From NCBI RefSeq assembly GCF_001517975.1, contig NZ_KQ950181.1:42585-106584 (forward strand): a DNA stretch of 64,000 nucleotides, read 5' to 3'. This DNA comes from Thermobifida cellulosilytica TB100. GTDB lineage: Bacteria; Actinomycetota; Actinomycetes; Streptosporangiales; Streptosporangiaceae. A program made the translations under genes and the position numbers. The notes under the pieces were generated by a model that saw only the letters and a list, made by a program, of their open reading frames with translations, made no database searches and was not told the origin of the DNA. Numbering within the stretch: position 1 is the stretch's first letter; each line of letters opens with the position of its first letter. This document shows, in pieces, positions 21,554 to 30,702 of this stretch.

Positions 21554-21590
21554 TTGCGTTTACTTCGTCTGTTTCGGATAATGCGTTTAC
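21554..21590 (+). promoter_or_regulatory. Promoter and possible operator of the toxin-antitoxin pair
   Basis: TTGCGT at 21554-21559 and GATAAT at 21577-21582 are 17 bp apart, close to a housekeeping promoter. The 9-bp direct repeat TGCGTTTAC at 21555-21563 and 21582-21590 overlaps both boxes. It could bind the HTH antitoxin for autorepression, as is usual for such pairs. Confidence 0.5.
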
Positions 21591-21628
21591 AGGGGATGGT
21601 TGGTCACCTGATCGGGTGAGGAGGAAGC

Positions 21629-22078
21629 ATGGTCGCGCTGTCGTCCCGCCCCGGAGCGGATGACGTACGAATCGCTCGGAACGCCCTGCCCCGTGTCCGC
21701 CGGTATCTGCAGGACCATCCGGAGAATCCGTCGATCGTTCCGGTTGTCGTCGAGGACGACGGTGAGAAGTTGGTCCTGCCCCGTGCGGCGCTGGAACTGC
21801 TGGCCGGGGTGCTCGCTCACATGGCGGCCGGACGGGGGGTCTCCATCGTTCCCGCACACGCCGAGTTGACCACCCAGGAGGCGGCAGACCTGCTGAACGT
21901 TTCGCGGCCGCACCTCATCGGTCTGCTCAACGCCGGAGAGATCGAGTACCGGAAGGTGGGGACACATCGTCGGGTGCGGGCCGACTCCCTGTTGGACTAC
22001 ATGCGCCGTGACGACCAACGGAGACGCGAGGCCGCTGACGAGCTGTCGGCCTTGAACAGGGAGTTGGGGCTCGACTGA
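21629..22078 (+). CDS. Antitoxin with helix-turn-helix domain (excisionase/MerR-like)
   Basis: 149 aa, ATG preceded by GAGGAGGA. The C-terminal half is a small winged HTH of the excisionase type (LTTQEAADLLNVSRPHLIGL, then EYRKVGTHRRVRADSLL). The N-terminal part (1-70) probably contacts the toxin. It is one base from the PIN-domain gene downstream, the usual antitoxin-first order. It likely neutralises the PIN nuclease and represses its own promoter. This role is inferred from arrangement. Confidence 0.82.
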   Translation: MVALSSRPGADDVRIARNALPRVRRYLQDHPENPSIVPVVVEDDGEKLVLPRAALELLAGVLAHMAAGRGVSIVPAHAELTTQEAADLLNVSRPHLIGLLNAGEIEYRKVGTHRRVRADSLLDYMRRDDQRRREAADELSALNRELGLD

Positions 22079-22079
22079 C

Positions 22080-22634
22080 ATGGCCTTCGTCGTGGTCTAC
22101 GACGCCAGCGTCCTCTATCCGAGCACACTGCGTGATCTTCTCATCAGAGTGGCTCAAGCCGGTCTCGTCCAAGCCAAGTGGACTCACCAGATCCTCGACG
22201 AGGTCTTCAGGAACCTTCGGAGAGACAGACCGGACATCCCGCCGGAGGCACTCGATCGCACGCGTACACTCATGCTCGCCGCGGTCCGGGACTGCCTTGT
22301 CACCGGCTACGAGCCACTGATCGAGTCACTGCAGCTTCCCGATTCCGATGACCGGCATGTTCTCGCTGCGGCGATCCGGGCACGTGCCCAGGTCATTGTC
22401 ACGTCGAATCTCCGCGACTTCCCTCGGTCTGTACTGGCGGACTGGGACATTGAGGCCAAGAGCCCCGACGACTTCGTCGTCGACCAGATCCACCTGGACC
22501 GGAAAGTCGTCTGGTCCTGTGCCCAGCAGATCGCTGACTCCTGGCGCAATCCCCCCGGAACCGTCGGTGACGTCCTGTCCCGCCTCGAACGCAGCGGACT
22601 GGTCCAGGCCGTCGCGGAACTCCGTTCGGAATAG
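22080..22634 (+). CDS. PIN domain toxin (VapC-like ribonuclease)
   Basis: 184 aa. Begins with the PIN strand-1 motif VVYDASVLYPSTLRDLL (first Asp at residue 8), continues with ILDEVFRNL, and has LPDSDDRHVLAAAIRARA and VIVTSNLRDFP carrying the remaining acidic residues. It belongs to the PIN_3-like (PF13470-type) group. It probably cleaves RNA when not held by the antitoxin encoded just upstream. The RNA target is unknown. The pair lies on DNA bracketed by a 47-bp direct repeat, which points to recent acquisition. Confidence 0.85.
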   Translation: MAFVVVYDASVLYPSTLRDLLIRVAQAGLVQAKWTHQILDEVFRNLRRDRPDIPPEALDRTRTLMLAAVRDCLVTGYEPLIESLQLPDSDDRHVLAAAIRARAQVIVTSNLRDFPRSVLADWDIEAKSPDDFVVDQIHLDRKVVWSCAQQIADSWRNPPGTVGDVLSRLERSGLVQAVAELRSE

Positions 22635-22667
22635 GGGCTGCCCCGCCGCTGTCGGAAGGGCCACGGA

Positions 22668-22714
22668 CTCGGGCGGGCTCAGGCCCGCGCGGAGCGGGTC
22701 GCGCCCACGCTGGC
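22668..22714. repeat. 47-bp direct repeat, right copy (inside the EamA gene end)
   Basis: Overlaps the 3' end of the EamA gene (stop codon at 22679). It is identical to 21449-21495; the first differing bases are 22667 and 22715. Confidence 0.9.
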
Positions 22715-23581
22715 GGCGACCACGCAGGCCACCGCGGCCCACTGGGCGGCGGTGAGGAACTCGCCCAGCACCACCAGGCCCACCAGCGCGGCGGCGGCCG
22801 GTTCCAGGCTCATCAGGATGCCGAACACCCGCGGCGGGATGCGGCGCAGCGCCCGCAACTCCAGGGAGTAGGGGATCGTCGAGGACAGCAGACCCACGAC
22901 CAGCCCGAACAGCAGCACCTTCGGTTCGAGCAGGTCCGCGCCCCCCTGGCCGATCCCGATCGGGGCGATCAGCAGCGCGCCGACCACGGAGGCCGCGGTC
23001 AGTCCGGAGGCGCCGGGGAAGCGGCGGCCGGTGGCCGCGCTGAGCAGGATGTAGGCGGCCCAGGCAGCCCCCGCCAGCACCGCGAACGCCGCCCCCGCGA
23101 GGGTCACCCCGCCCTCGCCCCAGCCCAGCAGCGCCACTCCCGTCCCGGCCAGCGCCACCCACACCAGGTCGCTCCAGCGGCGCGACCCGGCCACCGCCAC
23201 CGCCAGCGGCCCCAGGAACTCGATGGTCACCGCCACGCCCAGGGGGATGCGGGCGAACGACTCGTAGATGGCGTAGTTCATGGTGGCCAGCGACGCCCCG
23301 AAGCCGACCGCCACCAGCCAGTCGGAGCGGCTGCGGCCGCGCAGCGCGGGCCGGGCGAGAGCCAGCAGCACCAGGGCGGAGGCGAGCAGGCGCAGCCAGA
23401 CCACGGCGCCGGGCGGCAGCACCGCGAACAGGTTCTTGGCCACGCCCGCGCCGAGCTGCACCGACAGGATGCTCACGCCGACCAGCCAGGTCGGGGGGAC
23501 GGCACCGCCCGCGGTGCGGGCCAGCGCCGCGGTACGGGCGAGCGGCCCCGGCGCGGAACGTCGAAGGGAGTCGCCGGTCAT
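22679..23581 (-). CDS. EamA/RhaT family drug-metabolite exporter (RhtA-like)
   Basis: 300 aa, about ten membrane segments arranged as two five-helix EamA repeats. Members export amino acids and metabolites such as threonine or homoserine (RhtA). The gene has the typical [20 protein letters not shown] stretch near residue 105 and [17 protein letters not shown] near the end. The substrate cannot be fixed from sequence. Its last codons were duplicated upstream of the toxin-antitoxin pair. Divergent from arginine deiminase. Confidence 0.85.
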   Translation of the reverse strand: MTGDSLRRSAPGPLARTAALARTAGGAVPPTWLVGVSILSVQLGAGVAKNLFAVLPPGAVVWLRLLASALVLLALARPALRGRSRSDWLVAVGFGASLATMNYAIYESFARIPLGVAVTIEFLGPLAVAVAGSRRWSDLVWVALAGTGVALLGWGEGGVTLAGAAFAVLAGAAWAAYILLSAATGRRFPGASGLTAASVVGALLIAPIGIGQGGADLLEPKVLLFGLVVGLLSSTIPYSLELRALRRIPPRVFGILMSLEPAAAALVGLVVLGEFLTAAQWAAVACVVAASVGATRSARA

Positions 23582-23715
23582 CCAGTCATCCTACGAGGGC
23601 GGGGGCGGGAGTGGGGGAAGGGACTGGAGGGAAGGCATTCGGTGCGTGGTCGAATCGCGTCGTGTGGTCCGGAACGCCGGCGACGGCCCGAGATCCGGAC
23701 GGTGAGGAGGCAGTC

Positions 23716-24936
23716 GTGGCTTTCCGTGTCGACTCCGAGATCGGCCGCCTGCGCCAGGTCCTGGTGCACCGGCCGGACCTGGAACTGCAGCGTCTGACCC
23801 CGAGGAACAAGGACGCGCTCCTCTTCGACGACGTGCTGTGGGTGGAGCGCGCCCGGGAGGAGCACGACCTGTTCGTCCAGCACCTGCGCGACCGGGGCGT
23901 GACCGTGCACGTGTTCGGCGATCTGCTGGAGGAGACCCTGCGCGTGCCCGAGGCCGAGACCTTCATCCTCGACCACGTGCTGGACGAGCGCTTCTACGGC
24001 CCCATGGCCCTGGACGCCATCCGCGACTGCCTGGACGCGATGGACGCCGCCGAGCTGCGCCACTTCCTCGTCGGCGGCATCACCAAGCGGGAGCTGCTGG
24101 ACCGGGTCCCCGAACCCCGGTCGGTGTGGTTCCACACCCTCGACCTGGACGCGTTCGTGCTGCCGCCGCTGCCCAACCTCATCTTCACCCGCGACACCTC
24201 GAGCTGGATCGGCCGCGGGGTGTCCATCAACGTCATGCGCAGACGCGCCCGCATGCGCGAGACCACCCTCTACGAGGCGGTCTACCGGTGGCACCCGATG
24301 TTCGCCGAGGCCGACTTCGAGGTGTGGAACCCGGGGGTGGCCTGGGCCCCCGCCACCATCGAGGGCGGCGACGTCATGCCGGTGGGCAACGGCTCGGTGC
24401 TGGTCGGGCTGAGCGAGCGCACCCGGCCCCAGGCGGTGGAGCTGCTCGCGCGGGAGCTGTTCGCCCGCGGCGGCGCCCGGCGCATCCTGGGCATCTGGAT
24501 GCCCAAGGCGCGTGCCGTCATGCACCTGGACACCGTCATGACCAACGTGGACCACGGGGTCTTCACCAAGTACGCGGGGCTGGGCATGCTGCCCTCCTAC
24601 ACGATCGAGCCGGGCGACAGCGACAAGGAGCTGAAGATCACCGACCACGCGCCCGAGGACATGCACCGCGCCATCGCCGCCGCGGTGGGGGTCGACGACA
24701 TCAAGGTGCTCACCCCCACCCAGGACGTCTTCTCCTCCGAGCGCGAGCAGTGGGACGACGGCTGCAACGTCTTCGCGCTGGAGCCGGGCGTGGTGCTGGC
24801 CTACGAGCGCAACGTCTCCTCCAACGCCTACCTGCGGGCCAACGGCGTCGAGGTCATCACCACCCCGGGCAACGAACTGGGCCGCGGGCGCGGCGGGCCG
24901 CACTGCATGACCTGCCCGCTGGAGCGGGACGGCTGA
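23716..24936 (+). CDS. arcA: Arginine deiminase
   Basis: 406 aa from GTG at 23716, with GAGGAGG 5 bases upstream. Hydrolyses arginine to citrulline and ammonia. Guanidino-modifying motifs are [27 protein letters not shown] and [10 protein letters not shown]. The nucleophilic cysteine lies in the final [14 protein letters not shown]. It precedes an ornithine carbamoyltransferase gene by 87 bp. The pair can break arginine down to carbamoyl phosphate. No carbamate kinase gene is in the window. Confidence 0.94.
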   Translation: MAFRVDSEIGRLRQVLVHRPDLELQRLTPRNKDALLFDDVLWVERAREEHDLFVQHLRDRGVTVHVFGDLLEETLRVPEAETFILDHVLDERFYGPMALDAIRDCLDAMDAAELRHFLVGGITKRELLDRVPEPRSVWFHTLDLDAFVLPPLPNLIFTRDTSSWIGRGVSINVMRRRARMRETTLYEAVYRWHPMFAEADFEVWNPGVAWAPATIEGGDVMPVGNGSVLVGLSERTRPQAVELLARELFARGGARRILGIWMPKARAVMHLDTVMTNVDHGVFTKYAGLGMLPSYTIEPGDSDKELKITDHAPEDMHRAIAAAVGVDDIKVLTPTQDVFSSEREQWDDGCNVFALEPGVVLAYERNVSSNAYLRANGVEVITTPGNELGRGRGGPHCMTCPLERDG

Positions 24937-24954
24937 GCACCGCCTCCGCACTCC

Positions 24955-24981
24955 GAATGAGTATTCGGTACGATGAATATC
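24955..24981 (+). promoter_or_regulatory. Possible ARG-box-like sequence
   Basis: AT-rich patch with the palindrome GAATGAGTATTC (24955-24966) followed by GATGAATATC (24972-24981), between arcA and the carbamoyltransferase gene. It resembles the loose TGAAT..ATTCA pattern of ArgR boxes. This is a weak match by eye. Confidence 0.3.
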
Positions 24982-25023
24982 TTTCCGGCAGTGTTGGTGT
25001 GACGGACAGGAGAGCCAGCCGCG

Positions 25024-26025
25024 ATGGCGTTCAACCTGCGCAACCGCAGTTTCGTCAAGGAACTCGACTTCACCCCCCAGGAACTGGTGTTTCTGATCAG
25101 GCTGGCAGCCGACCTGAAGGCCGCCAAGTACGCGGGGACCGAGCAGCCACGGCTCAGGGGCAAGAACATCGCCCTGATCTTCGAGAAGACCTCCACCCGG
25201 ACCCGGTGCGCCTTCGAGGTGGCCGCCCACGACCAGGGCGCCCACGTCACCTACCTGGACCCGGCGGGATCGCAGATCGGCCACAAGGAGTCCATCAAGG
25301 ACACCGCCCGCGTCCTGGGGCGGATGTTCGACGGCATCGAGTACCGCGGCTCCAGCCAGGAGCTGGTGGAGGAGCTCGCCGAGTACGCGGGCGTGCCGGT
25401 GTGGAACGGCCTCACCGACGAGTGGCACCCCACCCAGATGCTCGCCGACTTCCTCACCATCACCGAGCACACCGACAAGCCGCTGCGCGAGGTCACCCTC
25501 GCCTACATGGGCGACGCCCGCAACAACCTCGGCAACTCCCTGACCGTCACCGGGGCCATGCTCGGCCTGGACGTGCGCATGGTCGCCCCCCGCGAACTGT
25601 GGCCCGACGAGGAGAGGGTGGCCGCGCCCGCCCGCGCGATCGCCGAGACCACCGGGGGCCGCGTCACCTTCACCGAGGACGTGGCCGAGGGCCTGGCCGG
25701 GGCCGACTTCGTCTACACCGACGTGTGGGTGTCGATGGGCGAGCCCGCCGAGGTGTGGGACGAGCGCATCCGCCAGCTCCTGCCCTACCAGGTCAACGCC
25801 GAGGCGCTCAAGGCCACCGGCAACCCCGACGTCAAGTTCCTGCACTGCCTGCCCGCCTTCCACGACCTGGGCACCCAGGTCGCCCGCGACATCCACGCCC
25901 GCACCGGACTGAGCGAGCTGGAGGTCACCGACGAGGTGTTCGAGTCGCCCGCCTCCGTGGTCTTCGACCAGGCCGAGAACCGGATGCACACGATCAAGGC
26001 GCTCATGGTCGCCACGCTGGGCTGA
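25024..26025 (+). CDS. arcB: Ornithine carbamoyltransferase
   Basis: 333 aa. Family motifs are [20 protein letters not shown] (carbamoyl phosphate site), [13 protein letters not shown] and [10 protein letters not shown] (catalytic Cys). Location after arcA suggests the catabolic enzyme of the arginine deiminase pathway, which phosphorolyses citrulline. A biosynthetic ArgF role cannot be excluded, because both share the same motifs. AGGAGAG lies 10 bases upstream of the ATG. Confidence 0.92.
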   Translation: MAFNLRNRSFVKELDFTPQELVFLIRLAADLKAAKYAGTEQPRLRGKNIALIFEKTSTRTRCAFEVAAHDQGAHVTYLDPAGSQIGHKESIKDTARVLGRMFDGIEYRGSSQELVEELAEYAGVPVWNGLTDEWHPTQMLADFLTITEHTDKPLREVTLAYMGDARNNLGNSLTVTGAMLGLDVRMVAPRELWPDEERVAAPARAIAETTGGRVTFTEDVAEGLAGADFVYTDVWVSMGEPAEVWDERIRQLLPYQVNAEALKATGNPDVKFLHCLPAFHDLGTQVARDIHARTGLSELEVTDEVFESPASVVFDQAENRMHTIKALMVATLG

Positions 26026-26034
26026 GCCGCGACG

Positions 26035-26070
26035 GGAGCGGCCCGCCCCGCGCGGCGGGCTACCCGCTCC
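26035..26070 (+). terminator. Terminator after ornithine carbamoyltransferase
   Basis: Two-part stem: GGAGCGG with CCGCTCC outside and CCCGCC with GGCGGG inside, separated by a small bulge. It lies 10 bp after the stop. Confidence 0.65.
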
Positions 26071-26114
26071 ACGGCGGGGGAGCAGGGCCGGCGGAGGGGA
26101 GGGACCGGGACCGG

Positions 26115-26453
26115 TCAGCGCGCCGTCCGGTCGTCGGCGACGGCGTGCCCCGTGGCCTCCCCCGCCGTGACGGCGACCAGCAGCAGCATCCAGGCGGTGA
26201 ACGAGACCAGCGGTTGCAGCCCGGTCATGACGAGTCCGGCGGCGCTGCTCGTGCCCAGACCGGTGGCCGTCTGCAGGGCGATCCACAGGAAGGGGAGCGC
26301 TGCGGCCAGCAGGTTCACGCACAGCGCGGCGACGACCAGGCCCCTGCGCGGGGGCCTGCGCCACCGCACCAGTACGCCGCCGACGACCAGCAGCACCAGG
26401 GGCGGGCCGAGGTGGCGCACCAGGACGAACCAGGGGACACCGAGGGATTCCAC
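26115..26453 (-). CDS. Small integral membrane protein of unknown function
   Basis: 112 aa, GTG start with only a weak ribosome site. Four hydrophobic segments are visible (about residues 15-30, 38-58, 66-80, 83-97), ending in a short polar tail. No recognised domain. It follows the ABC permease on the same strand after 53 bp and might be co-transcribed with it. Low certainty that it is a real gene; membrane-type composition and codon pattern support it. Confidence 0.6.
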   Translation of the reverse strand: MESLGVPWFVLVRHLGPPLVLLVVGGVLVRWRRPPRRGLVVAALCVNLLAAALPFLWIALQTATGLGTSSAAGLVMTGLQPLVSFTAWMLLLVAVTAGEATGHAVADDRTAR

Positions 26454-26506
26454 GGGGGGAGTCTAGTGTTCCGGGCGGGCCGGGCGGCCGGTGCCGCGTC
26501 GGGGAC

Positions 26507-27295
26507 TCACTCCCAGCGGAAGAACCGGCCGGCCAGGACCGTGCCGACCGCGGCCCAGGCGAGCAGCACCAGCACGGGGCCGAGCGGCAGCGCCGCCCCG
26601 TCGGCCAGGACCGTGCGCAGCCCCGTCGACAGGGCGGTGATGGGCAGGGCCTCGACCAGGGACAGCAGCGCCGCGGGGAAGCGGTCGACGGGGAAGACCA
26701 CCCCGCCCAGTCCCAGCAGCACCACGTAGACCAGGTTGGCGGCGGCCAGCGTGGCCTCGGCGCGCAGGGTCCCGGCCATCAGCAGGGCCAGGGAGCTGAA
26801 CGCGGCGGTGGCCAGCACCATGAGCAGCGCCGCGCTCAGCGCACCGCCCGGGCCGCCCTCGGGGGACCAGCCCAGGGCCAGCGCCACCGCGCAGATGACC
26901 GCGGCCTGCAACACCTGGACCGCCAGCACCGCCAGGGTCTTGGCGGCCAGCAGCCCCGGCCGCGACAGGGGGGTGGCTCCCAGGCGTTTGAGCACGCCGT
27001 AGCTCCGCTCGAAGCCGGTGCCGATGGCCTGTCCGGTGAACGCGGTGGACATCGTCGCCAGTGCCAGCACGCCCGGCGCCAGGAAGTCCACCCGGGAGCC
27101 GGAGCCCAGGTCCAGCAGCGGGACGGTGCCGAAGCCGACCAGCAGGATCACCGGGATGACGAGGGTCAGCAGCAACTGCTCGCCGTTGCGCAGCAGCAGC
27201 CGCAGCTCCAGGTCGGTCTGGGCGAGCACCCGGCGGAGGGGCGGGGCCGCGCCCGGGCTGGGGGTGAAGTCGATCGGTGGGGTGGAGGTGGACAT
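26507..27295 (-). CDS. ABC-2 type transporter permease
   Basis: 262 aa from ATG at 27295, which overlaps the ATPase stop in TGATG. Six hydrophobic segments follow a cytoplasmic start. The loop KRLGATPLSRPGLLAAKTLA is typical of ABC-2 permeases for drug or polyketide export. It pairs with the DrrA-like ATPase directly upstream. The substrate is unknown. Confidence 0.87.
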   Translation of the reverse strand: MSTSTPPIDFTPSPGAAPPLRRVLAQTDLELRLLLRNGEQLLLTLVIPVILLVGFGTVPLLDLGSGSRVDFLAPGVLALATMSTAFTGQAIGTGFERSYGVLKRLGATPLSRPGLLAAKTLAVLAVQVLQAAVICAVALALGWSPEGGPGGALSAALLMVLATAAFSSLALLMAGTLRAEATLAAANLVYVVLLGLGGVVFPVDRFPAALLSLVEALPITALSTGLRTVLADGAALPLGPVLVLLAWAAVGTVLAGRFFRWE

Positions 27296-28224
27296 CAGTT
27301 GCGCAGATCCCGGCCGGTGAGTTCGAGGAAGACGTCTTCGAGGGTACGGCGGTGCACGCGCAGGTCCTCGGGGATGACGTCGTGGGCCGCACACCAGGTG
27401 GTCACGGTCGCCACCAGACCCGGGCTCGGTCCGGCGGGGTCGGCGCAGGTCACCGTGTAGTGGCCGGCGCCGTGCTCGGCGACGGCGCAGCCCGCGGGCA
27501 GCGCCGCGGCGAGGGCGGACACGTCCAGCCCCGTCCTGGTGCGGAAGCGCAGCTCCTGGCCGCCGCGGGTGAGGTCGGAGGTGGGCCCGTCGGCGACCAC
27601 CCGGCCGTGGTCGATGATGACCACGTGGTCGGAGAGCCGTTCGGCCTCCTCCATGTAGTGGGTGGTCAGCACCACGCCCACGCCCGCCGCGCGCAGGTCG
27701 CCGATCAGCTCCCAGGTGGCCATGCGGGCCTGCGGGTCCAGGCCGGCGGTGGGCTCGTCCAGGAACACCAGCTCGGGGCGGCCGATGACGGCGGCGGCCA
27801 GGGACAGGCGCTGCTGCTGGCCGCCGGACAGCCGCCGGAAGGGGGTGCGCTCCACCGCGGACAGGCCCAGCCGCTCCAGCAGTGCTTCGGGGGGGACGGG
27901 ACGGGCGTGCAGGGCGGCCATCAGGCGCAGCCACTCGCCCGCGCGCACGCCGGTGGGCACCCCTCCGCTCTGCGGCATGACGCCGACCCGGGGCTTGAGC
28001 GCCCGGGAGTCGCGGACCGGGTCGAGGCCGAGGACGCGGACGCGGCCCGCGTCGGCGCGGCGGAACCCTTCGCAGATCTCGATCGTCGAGGTCTTGCCCG
28101 CGCCGTTGGGGCCCAGCAGCGCGGTCACCGCCCCCCGGGCGGCCGTGAACGACAGTCCGGCCACCGCGGTGACGTCGCCGTAACGCTTGACCAGGTCGGT
28201 GACCTCGACGGCAGGGGTGTCCAT
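27295..28224 (-). CDS. ABC transporter ATP-binding protein (DrrA-like)
   Basis: 309 aa. Walker A GPNGAGKTST (about residues 39-48), signature LSGGQQQRLSLA, Walker B LVFLDEPTAGLDP and the switch histidine in VVLTTHYMEEAE. The C-terminal region after residue 220 is the DrrA-type extension. With the overlapping permease gene it forms a two-component exporter. It is divergent from the sufR gene, with 263 bp between the starts. Confidence 0.92.
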   Translation of the reverse strand: MDTPAVEVTDLVKRYGDVTAVAGLSFTAARGAVTALLGPNGAGKTSTIEICEGFRRADAGRVRVLGLDPVRDSRALKPRVGVMPQSGGVPTGVRAGEWLRLMAALHARPVPPEALLERLGLSAVERTPFRRLSGGQQQRLSLAAAVIGRPELVFLDEPTAGLDPQARMATWELIGDLRAAGVGVVLTTHYMEEAERLSDHVVIIDHGRVVADGPTSDLTRGGQELRFRTRTGLDVSALAAALPAGCAVAEHGAGHYTVTCADPAGPSPGLVATVTTWCAAHDVIPEDLRVHRRTLEDVFLELTGRDLRN

Positions 28225-28300
28225 GGCAAAGAGTCTACGGCCGTGTCACCGGGCGGGCGCACGGGGTCGCCGGGGCGCCGGACGGCCCGGGGGCCCGCGC

Positions 28301-28315
28301 AGAGTGTTTCACTCT
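28301..28315. promoter_or_regulatory. Palindrome in the exporter/sufR divergent region
   Basis: AGAGTG-TTT-CACTCT, perfect 6-bp arms, in the AT-richer part of the 28225-28487 region. A second palindrome, AAGAATTCTT, follows within 20 bp. It could be an operator for the exporter or the sufR side. No regulator is assigned. Confidence 0.35.
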
Positions 28316-28425
28316 ATGAGAAAGAATTCTTGTCATATGAGACGCCGGAAGCGGGTGCGGGGTAAGGTCCGGCTGTCGTCGCGGTCAGGTTGTCCATGAA
28401 AATCCCTGTAAGGGAAGGCTAACTT

Positions 28426-28480
28426 GTGTGGCCTACCGCACTCGACGTGGTTTGCTCAATGGGACGCAATTAGGCCACAC
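28426..28480. promoter_or_regulatory. 9-bp inverted repeat upstream of sufR
   Basis: GTGTGGCCT (28426-28434) and AGGCCACAC (28472-28480) are perfect inverted copies 37 bp apart, just before the chosen sufR start. They may be operator half-sites for SufR autoregulation of the suf operon. Confidence 0.4.
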
Positions 28481-28487
28481 TGATGTT

Positions 28488-29288
28488 GTGAAAAACACGG
28501 GCGGGGAACAGCGTGTGAAGGGGACGGTCGGCATCGGCAAGTCCCGGACGCCCGCTGCCCACGATCTGGGCGCCGAGACCGGCACCCGGGCACGGGTCGC
28601 CCGGCTCATACTCGAACATGGTCCGATCACCGCGTCCGCGTTGGGAGAGCGGCTCGGGCTGACGTCGGCGGCCATCCGCCGCCACCTCGACCACCTGGTC
28701 GGCGAGGGCATGGTCGAGGCCCGTGACGCCTCGCCGGTCGGACGGCGCCGCAGAGGCCGGCCCGCCCGAGTCTTCGTGATCACCGGGGCCGGACGGGACG
28801 CGTTCGTGCACGGCTACGACGACCTCGCGGCCAGCGCACTGCGCTTCCTCGCCGAGAAGGCGGGGCCGCAGGCCGTCGCCGAGTTCGCGCGCCGACAGGT
28901 CGCCGACCTGGAACACCGGTACCGGCCGGTGCTCGCCGCCGCACCTCCGCAGCAACGGGTGCGGCTGCTCGCCGAGGCGCTGTCCAACGACGGCTACGCC
29001 GCCTCGTCGGGGTCGGCCCCGGCCGGGGGAGAGCAGTTGTGCCAGCACCACTGCCCGGTCGCCCACGTGGCGGCGGAGTTCCCCGAGCTGTGCGACGCCG
29101 AGGTCGAGGCGTTCGCCCGCTTACTGGGCACACCGGTGCGCCGCCTCGCCACCATCGCGCACGGCGACGGCGTCTGCACCACCCACGTCAGCTCCCGAGA
29201 CATCGGCTCCCTGGGGACCGGGACCCGCACCCGGCGGGAACCGGAACCGGGCCACAACAGGACGTCCTGTCCAGGAGGATCCGCGTAA
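28488..29288 (+). CDS. sufR: SufR-type iron-sulfur sensing transcriptional repressor
   Basis: 266 aa from GTG at 28488 (MKNTGGEQ start). A GTG at 28428 with AAGGGAAGG upstream would add 20 residues and place the inverted repeat inside the gene. The N-terminal winged HTH ([20 protein letters not shown], then [13 protein letters not shown]) is followed by a C-terminal cluster domain. Its cysteines are in [21 protein letters not shown] and GDGVCTTHV, as in SufR proteins that hold an Fe-S cluster. It overlaps sufB by one base (TAATG) and likely represses the operon. Confidence 0.92.
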   Translation: MKNTGGEQRVKGTVGIGKSRTPAAHDLGAETGTRARVARLILEHGPITASALGERLGLTSAAIRRHLDHLVGEGMVEARDASPVGRRRRGRPARVFVITGAGRDAFVHGYDDLAASALRFLAEKAGPQAVAEFARRQVADLEHRYRPVLAAAPPQQRVRLLAEALSNDGYAASSGSAPAGGEQLCQHHCPVAHVAAEFPELCDAEVEAFARLLGTPVRRLATIAHGDGVCTTHVSSRDIGSLGTGTRTRREPEPGHNRTSCPGGSA

Positions 29289-30700
29289 TGACGTCTACCG
29301 CGCACCCCGAGCTCGAAGGGCTCGGTACCTATGAGTACGGCTGGGCCGACCCCGACGTGGCCGGCGCCTCGGCGCGCCGCGGCCTCGACGAGGAGGTCGT
29401 CCGTGACATCTCCAGCAAGAAGAACGAGCCCGAGTGGATGCTGGACCTGCGCCTGAAGGCGCTCCGGCTGTTCACCAAGAAGCCGCTGCCGAACTGGGGT
29501 GCCGACCTGTCGAAGATCGACTTCGACAACATCAAGTACTTCGTGCGGTCCACGGAGAAGCAGGCCACCTCCTGGGAGGAGCTGCCCGAGGACATCCGCC
29601 GCACCTACGACAAGCTGGGCATCCCCGAGGCCGAGAAGCAGCGCCTGGTCGCCGGGGTGGCCGCGCAGTACGAGTCCGAGGTCGTCTACCACCAGATCCG
29701 CGAGGACCTGGAGGCCCAGGGCGTCATCTTCCTGGACACCGACACCGCGCTCAAGGAGCACCCCGAGCTGTTCCAGGAGTACTTCGGCACCGTCATCCCG
29801 CCCGGCGACAACAAGTTCGCCGCGCTGAACACCGCGGTGTGGAGCGGCGGCTCCTTCGTCTACGTGCCCAAGAACGTGCACGTGGAGATCCCGTTGCAGG
29901 CCTACTTCCGGATCAACACCGAGAACATGGGCCAGTTCGAGCGGACGCTGATCATCGTGGACGAGGGCGCCTACGTCCACTACGTCGAGGGCTGCACCGC
30001 GCCGATCTACAAGTCGGACTCGCTGCACTCCGCGGTCGTCGAGATCATCGTCAAGAAGAACGCCCGCTGCCGCTACACGACCATCCAGAACTGGTCGAAC
30101 AACGTCTACAACCTGGTCACCAAGCGCGCCGTCGCCTACGAGGGCGCCACCATGGAGTGGATCGACGGCAACATTGGCTCCCAGGTCACCATGAAGTACC
30201 CGGCGGTCTACCTGATGGGCGAGCACGCCAAGGGCGAGACCCTGTCCATCGCCTTCGCCGGGGCGGGCCAGCACCAGGACACCGGCTCCAAGATGGTGCA
30301 CTGCGCGCCGCACACCTCCTCGACCATCGTCTCCAAGTCGGTGGCCCGGGGCGGCGGCCGCACCTCCTACCGCGGACTGGTCCAGATCCAGGAGGGCGCC
30401 GACCACTCCAAGTCCAACGTGGAGTGCGACGCGCTGCTGATCGACACGATCAGCCGCTCCGACACCTACCCGTACGTGGACGTCCGCGAGGACAACGTGG
30501 AGATGGGCCACGAGGCCAAGGTCTCCAAGGTCAGCGAGGACCAGCTCTTCTACCTGATGAGCCGGGGCCTGGCCGAGGAGGAGGCGATGGCGATGATCGT
30601 CCGCGGCTTCGTCGAACCCATCGCGCGGGAGCTCCCCATGGAGTACGCGCTGGAACTGAACCGGCTCATCGAGCTGCAGATGGAAGGAGCGGTCGGCTGA
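29288..30700 (+). CDS. sufB: Fe-S cluster assembly scaffold SufB
   Basis: 470 aa from ATG at 29288, with AGGAGG upstream. SufB, with SufC and SufD, forms the scaffold on which Fe-S clusters are built. Signatures are [20 protein letters not shown] near residue 65 (pieces: [11 protein letters not shown]), the [21 protein letters not shown] region (pieces: [13 protein letters not shown]) and the conserved C-terminal [11 protein letters not shown]. Length is normal. First structural gene of the operon. Confidence 0.96.
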   Translation: MTSTAHPELEGLGTYEYGWADPDVAGASARRGLDEEVVRDISSKKNEPEWMLDLRLKALRLFTKKPLPNWGADLSKIDFDNIKYFVRSTEKQATSWEELPEDIRRTYDKLGIPEAEKQRLVAGVAAQYESEVVYHQIREDLEAQGVIFLDTDTALKEHPELFQEYFGTVIPPGDNKFAALNTAVWSGGSFVYVPKNVHVEIPLQAYFRINTENMGQFERTLIIVDEGAYVHYVEGCTAPIYKSDSLHSAVVEIIVKKNARCRYTTIQNWSNNVYNLVTKRAVAYEGATMEWIDGNIGSQVTMKYPAVYLMGEHAKGETLSIAFAGAGQHQDTGSKMVHCAPHTSSTIVSKSVARGGGRTSYRGLVQIQEGADHSKSNVECDALLIDTISRSDTYPYVDVREDNVEMGHEAKVSKVSEDQLFYLMSRGLAEEEAMAMIVRGFVEPIARELPMEYALELNRLIELQMEGAVG

Positions 30701-30702
30701 CC

